Source of the DNA: Deltaproteobacteria bacterium
Lineage (GTDB): Bacteria > Desulfobacterota > Desulfobacteria > Desulfobacterales > C00003060
Length of the DNA: 36,521 nucleotides
Assembly (NCBI GenBank): GCA_016930875.1
Contig: JAFGFW010000157.1
Span: forward strand, 1 to 36,521
Direction of reading: 5' to 3'
How positions within the stretch are numbered: the first letter of the stretch is position 1; the number at the start of each line of letters is the position of its first letter. The notes under the pieces were generated by a model. It searched no databases. It was not told the DNA's origin and was given only the letters and a program-made list of their open reading frames with translations. Below, one piece after another: positions 34,589 to 36,521 of this stretch. The translations under genes and the position numbers were made by a program.

Positions 34589-35563
34589 TCATGCCTTTTT
34601 TTCTAATGGCGGAATCAACCCGGCTTTTTTTCGGGCCATGATATTTCGCGAGCGCTCGCTTTCAGCCGTGTACAGAGGCGACATGCCGTCATAAAAGTCC
34701 GGCTCTGCACAGCCCATGCAACCGGCCCCACAGTCGATGCAGTAGTTCTGCCCGTCGTTCCACCGACGAACAGCACAGTCCGCGTAGGTGTCCGGCCCTT
34801 TGCAGCCCTTTTCGTAAAGGCACCAGTTCTTCTGTGCCGGATCGTTCCAGTCTGTTAAGAACATCTCATTGTCAAAGTAGTATCGCCGCCGGCAGTTGTC
34901 GTGAATCAGTTCGCCAAAATACATCTTGGGACGGCCGATGTCATCCAGGGGCGGAGCCTTCCCGGTAGTCAGAAAATAAAGGACCGTTCCCACCAAATGA
35001 TCCACATGTACTGGGCAGGTGGGAAGATTGATGACCGGTTTGTGCTTGATGATCTTGTTGACACCAACAGCGCCTGTTGGACCGGCCGCGGGGATGCCAC
35101 CGTATGCGGCGCAGGCGCCAACAGCAATGATAGCAGCGGCCTTCTCGCCGGTTTCTTCAACCATTTCCCTGAAGGGCCGCCCGCCTACCATGCAAAACCG
35201 GTCATCGGCTGTGGGAATCGACCCTTCCACACAAAGGACATAGCCTCCAGCCTTAACCGTCTCCTCGTAGGTCGCTTCTGCCAGATACCCAGCACCAGCC
35301 ATAAGGGTTTCATGGTATCGGATGGATAACTTGTCCAGAATCAGGGAGGACGCAGGCGGGTTCAGGGCCCCGGCAAACGAGATGGTGCACCCTGCGCAGT
35401 CCTGCCCTTCAAGCCATATAACCGGCGGTTTGGCGCTGGATGCTGCAAGGGCCTCGGAAACTTTGGAGAATAGCTCCAACTCTGAAAGGCCGAGCACGGC
35501 TGCCGTTCCTGCGCAGTACTTCATGAAGTCTCGGCGTGATATGTCACCGAATAGTCTGTTCAC
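34589..35563 (-). CDS. hynB: Periplasmic [NiFe] hydrogenase, small subunit (Tat-exported)
   Basis: A 324-residue iron-sulfur subunit. GTG at 35563 is chosen as start: AAAGGAGG lies 7 bp upstream and a Tat signal follows at once (SRRDFMK at residues 9-15, hydrophobic stretch, ALA cleavage near 40). Proximal cluster ligands include C56 and C59 (GQDCAGC), then GACAAYGG and TCPVHVDH; the distal cluster uses H and C of ELIHDNC and the C-x5-C of WCLYEKGC. Around the medial cluster, C263, C275, C282 and C285 give four cysteines where most such enzymes have Pro at one position, so a [4Fe-4S] cluster is likely; C278 is extra. The proximal site lacks the additional cysteines of O2-tolerant enzymes. No membrane cytochrome gene is adjacent, so a soluble cytochrome c is the probable acceptor. 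Confidence 0.96.
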   Translation of the reverse strand: MNRLFGDISRRDFMKYCAGTAAVLGLSELELFSKVSEALAASSAKPPVIWLEGQDCAGCTISFAGALNPPASSLILDKLSIRYHETLMAGAGYLAEATYEETVKAGGYVLCVEGSIPTADDRFCMVGGRPFREMVEETGEKAAAIIAVGACAAYGGIPAAGPTGAVGVNKIIKHKPVINLPTCPVHVDHLVGTVLYFLTTGKAPPLDDIGRPKMYFGELIHDNCRRRYYFDNEMFLTDWNDPAQKNWCLYEKGCKGPDTYADCAVRRWNDGQNYCIDCGAGCMGCAEPDFYDGMSPLYTAESERSRNIMARKKAGLIPPLEKKA

Positions 35564-35851
35564 TTTGAAACCTCCTTTCGTAGCATTGTTGTACAATCTG
35601 TGATTGGTGAACGCTTTCTTAGCACCCCCTTTTTCGTCAATTGATGCATCGCATAGACTTGTGACCGAAATTGCTGAGGCAAAATGGAAACACTCAAACA
35701 AGTATCTTTTATTATCGTCATTTCAGGCACATCCCTTGATAATATTCTTAATCGAATTCTTGCAAATGTTGTACCATGTGACGGCCTATACTTTCATCCA
35801 ACAAATCCGGAATTCCCAAAAGGCTGAGAGCTAATATGGGACAGGTGTTGA
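35564..35851. other. Region upstream of hynB
   Basis: No gene is supported in this A+T-rich stretch of 288 bp. On the minus strand I looked for sigma-54 (GG-N10-GC) and sigma-70 promoters for hynBA and found nothing better than a partial TTGACG near 35638. Confidence 0.35.
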
Positions 35852-36000
35852 CTATAACCGGTTCAGATGTTTGGTCAGGCATTTTCGATCTCGGCCTTGC
35901 ACTCTATAGAAGTGTTTACGTTTAAACTGCCCTCTACCTTTCCCTTTGCCCCCTATTTCAATAACGACCCTTTCATTTCCATGTTCTACAAGGAAATTGG
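35852..36000 (-). pseudogene. C-terminal remnant of a DUF4143-type ATPase (minus strand)
   Basis: About 48 codons in an open frame ending at a stop at 35852. NFLVEHGNERVVIEIGGKGKGRGQFK resembles, in part, the FLxxxxKYxFEIGGKxKxxxQ segment near the C-terminus of AAA-ATPases with a DUF4143 domain. Similarity stops abruptly near 36000, and the frame beyond 35918 no longer matches, so this is a fragment with a decayed end rather than a gene. Confidence 0.5.
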
Positions 36001-36002
36001 GA

Positions 36003-36245
36003 GTTTCATGGGCTGAAAGGAAATCTGAAATTGAATTTTTATACGTCACCGGCGAGTCCGAAATCATGCCTGTAAAGGTTAAAAGAGGAGGTCGGACAAA
36101 GGCAAAGAGCCTTAAAAGCTATATAGAGCGGTATTCACCGGAGAGGACGGTAAAGCTTGTCGGCAAGGTTGGCGGGAGTGACAGAAAAAACCCGTTATTG
36201 CCGCTATACTATGCTGGAAAGCTCAATAAGATACTTGATTCCTGA
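36003..36245 (+). pseudogene. C-terminal remnant of a second DUF4143-type ATPase (plus strand)
   Basis: An open frame of about 80 codons (part of a longer frame from 35946). SWAERKSEIEFLY, then MPVKVKRGGRTKAKSLKSY and IERYSPERTVKL match the nuclease-like end of DUF4143 proteins, normally EIDF...PIEVKSG. Both acidic residues of that motif are altered here (EIEF for EIDF, VKVK for IEVK), and the ATPase and DUF4143 core are absent. The end LLPLYYAGKL is the usual C-terminus. It is a truncated, probably inactive remnant. Confidence 0.6.
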
Positions 36246-36521
36246 CAAGACCTACACATTTGACAAAAAAATGGAATTCTGTAAAAAGTGTAGTTCTTAG
36301 CCTCATTGGTTGCTCGTGAAGGAACTGCCTTTGTCAATGACAAGAAAAGGGGACAGGCAAATAATGCTTGATTTCCCTATACTCCAGACACAAAAAAGGA
36401 AGTTCTTATCAACCAACCTATACTCCTTGCCCGAAAAGCGAGTTCTGCTATCAAACAAATCAAACTAATTTTGTCCTGACAACAGCCATCTCCTAAAGAA
36501 CGGATCGTGGATCTTCCATTC
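36246..36521. other. Right-end region without a convincing gene
   Basis: A degenerate tandem repeat of period 41 begins CTATACTCC at 36377 and 36418. A 34-codon frame from 36364 runs through it. TTGACA at 36260-36265 with TAAAAA at 36282-36287 could be a promoter. None of this supports a gene call. Confidence 0.35.

Noticed and set aside
35604-35834. Plus-strand frame of 76 codons opposite the hydrogenase promoter region
   Set aside because: No ribosome binding site, no recognisable domain, and it covers the leader of hynB.

Overview
The window reads as a chromosomal segment of a Desulfobacterota (former deltaproteobacterial) anaerobe, probably a sulfate reducer or close relative. This is inferred from content: a Tat-exported periplasmic [NiFe] hydrogenase with no cytochrome partner gene, a membrane pyrophosphatase, a CarD-family regulator, a double-length UvrA, a DUF2760/Hsp70 cluster, and the order ispE - tRNA-Gln - prs - rplY - pth. 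No species can be named from the sequence alone. Start codons are varied (TTG for serA and rplY; GTG for uvrA, rluD-like and hynB), and several starts were set by Shine-Dalgarno position.

Layout. 1-1081: no convincing gene; a degenerate direct repeat with a period of exactly 180 bp carries CACCA...TGGTG inverted repeats. 1082-6577: a DUF2760 membrane protein and two paralogous Hsp70-family proteins, the second with a long C-terminal extension. 6606-11984: a tandem-duplicated UvrA of 1792 residues with four ATPase sites. 12477-15695: a same-strand cluster of a lone receiver protein, a small SAP/Rho-N-like protein with four cysteines, a ParA ATPase fused to an AMPK-type glycogen-binding domain, a protein resembling only the C-terminal half of MinD/FlhG, and a protein resembling a degenerate PD-(D/E)XK fold. 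This cluster is the best candidate for an undescribed system. 15713-16680: an HD phosphohydrolase (minus strand) and a half-size GDT1/TMEM165 transporter. 16849-19737: divergent serC and serA, whose intergenic region holds a perfect 10-bp inverted repeat that contains both -35 boxes. 19930-22115: a DUF1844 protein and an HtrA protease. 22200-27634: ispE, tRNA-Gln, prs, rplY, pth and hppA, closed by a strong terminator. 27898-29375: carD and an RluD-type pseudouridine synthase. 29737-32858: inositol-3-phosphate synthase and a B12-binding radical SAM enzyme. 33010-35563 (minus): hynB-hynA hydrogenase. 35852-36245: two head-to-head remnants of DUF4143-type ATPases.

Intergenic DNA is rich in structured repeats. 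A hairpin-forming element occurs near 14330 and 16745, with scrambled pieces near 20530; one copy ends on the serC stop codon. A palindrome flanks prs on both sides. A 168-bp element before rplY has two interleaved perfect inverted repeats, which could form alternative hairpins or a pseudoknot, and its last palindrome abuts the rplY ribosome binding site.

Functionally the window mixes housekeeping (DNA repair, serine and PRPP synthesis, ribosome and tRNA quality control, isoprenoid synthesis), energy conservation (hydrogenase, pyrophosphatase) and envelope quality control (HtrA) with two little-understood modules: the Hsp70/DUF2760 trio and the ParA/glycogen-binding cluster. All family assignments come from reading motifs by eye; no database search was run.
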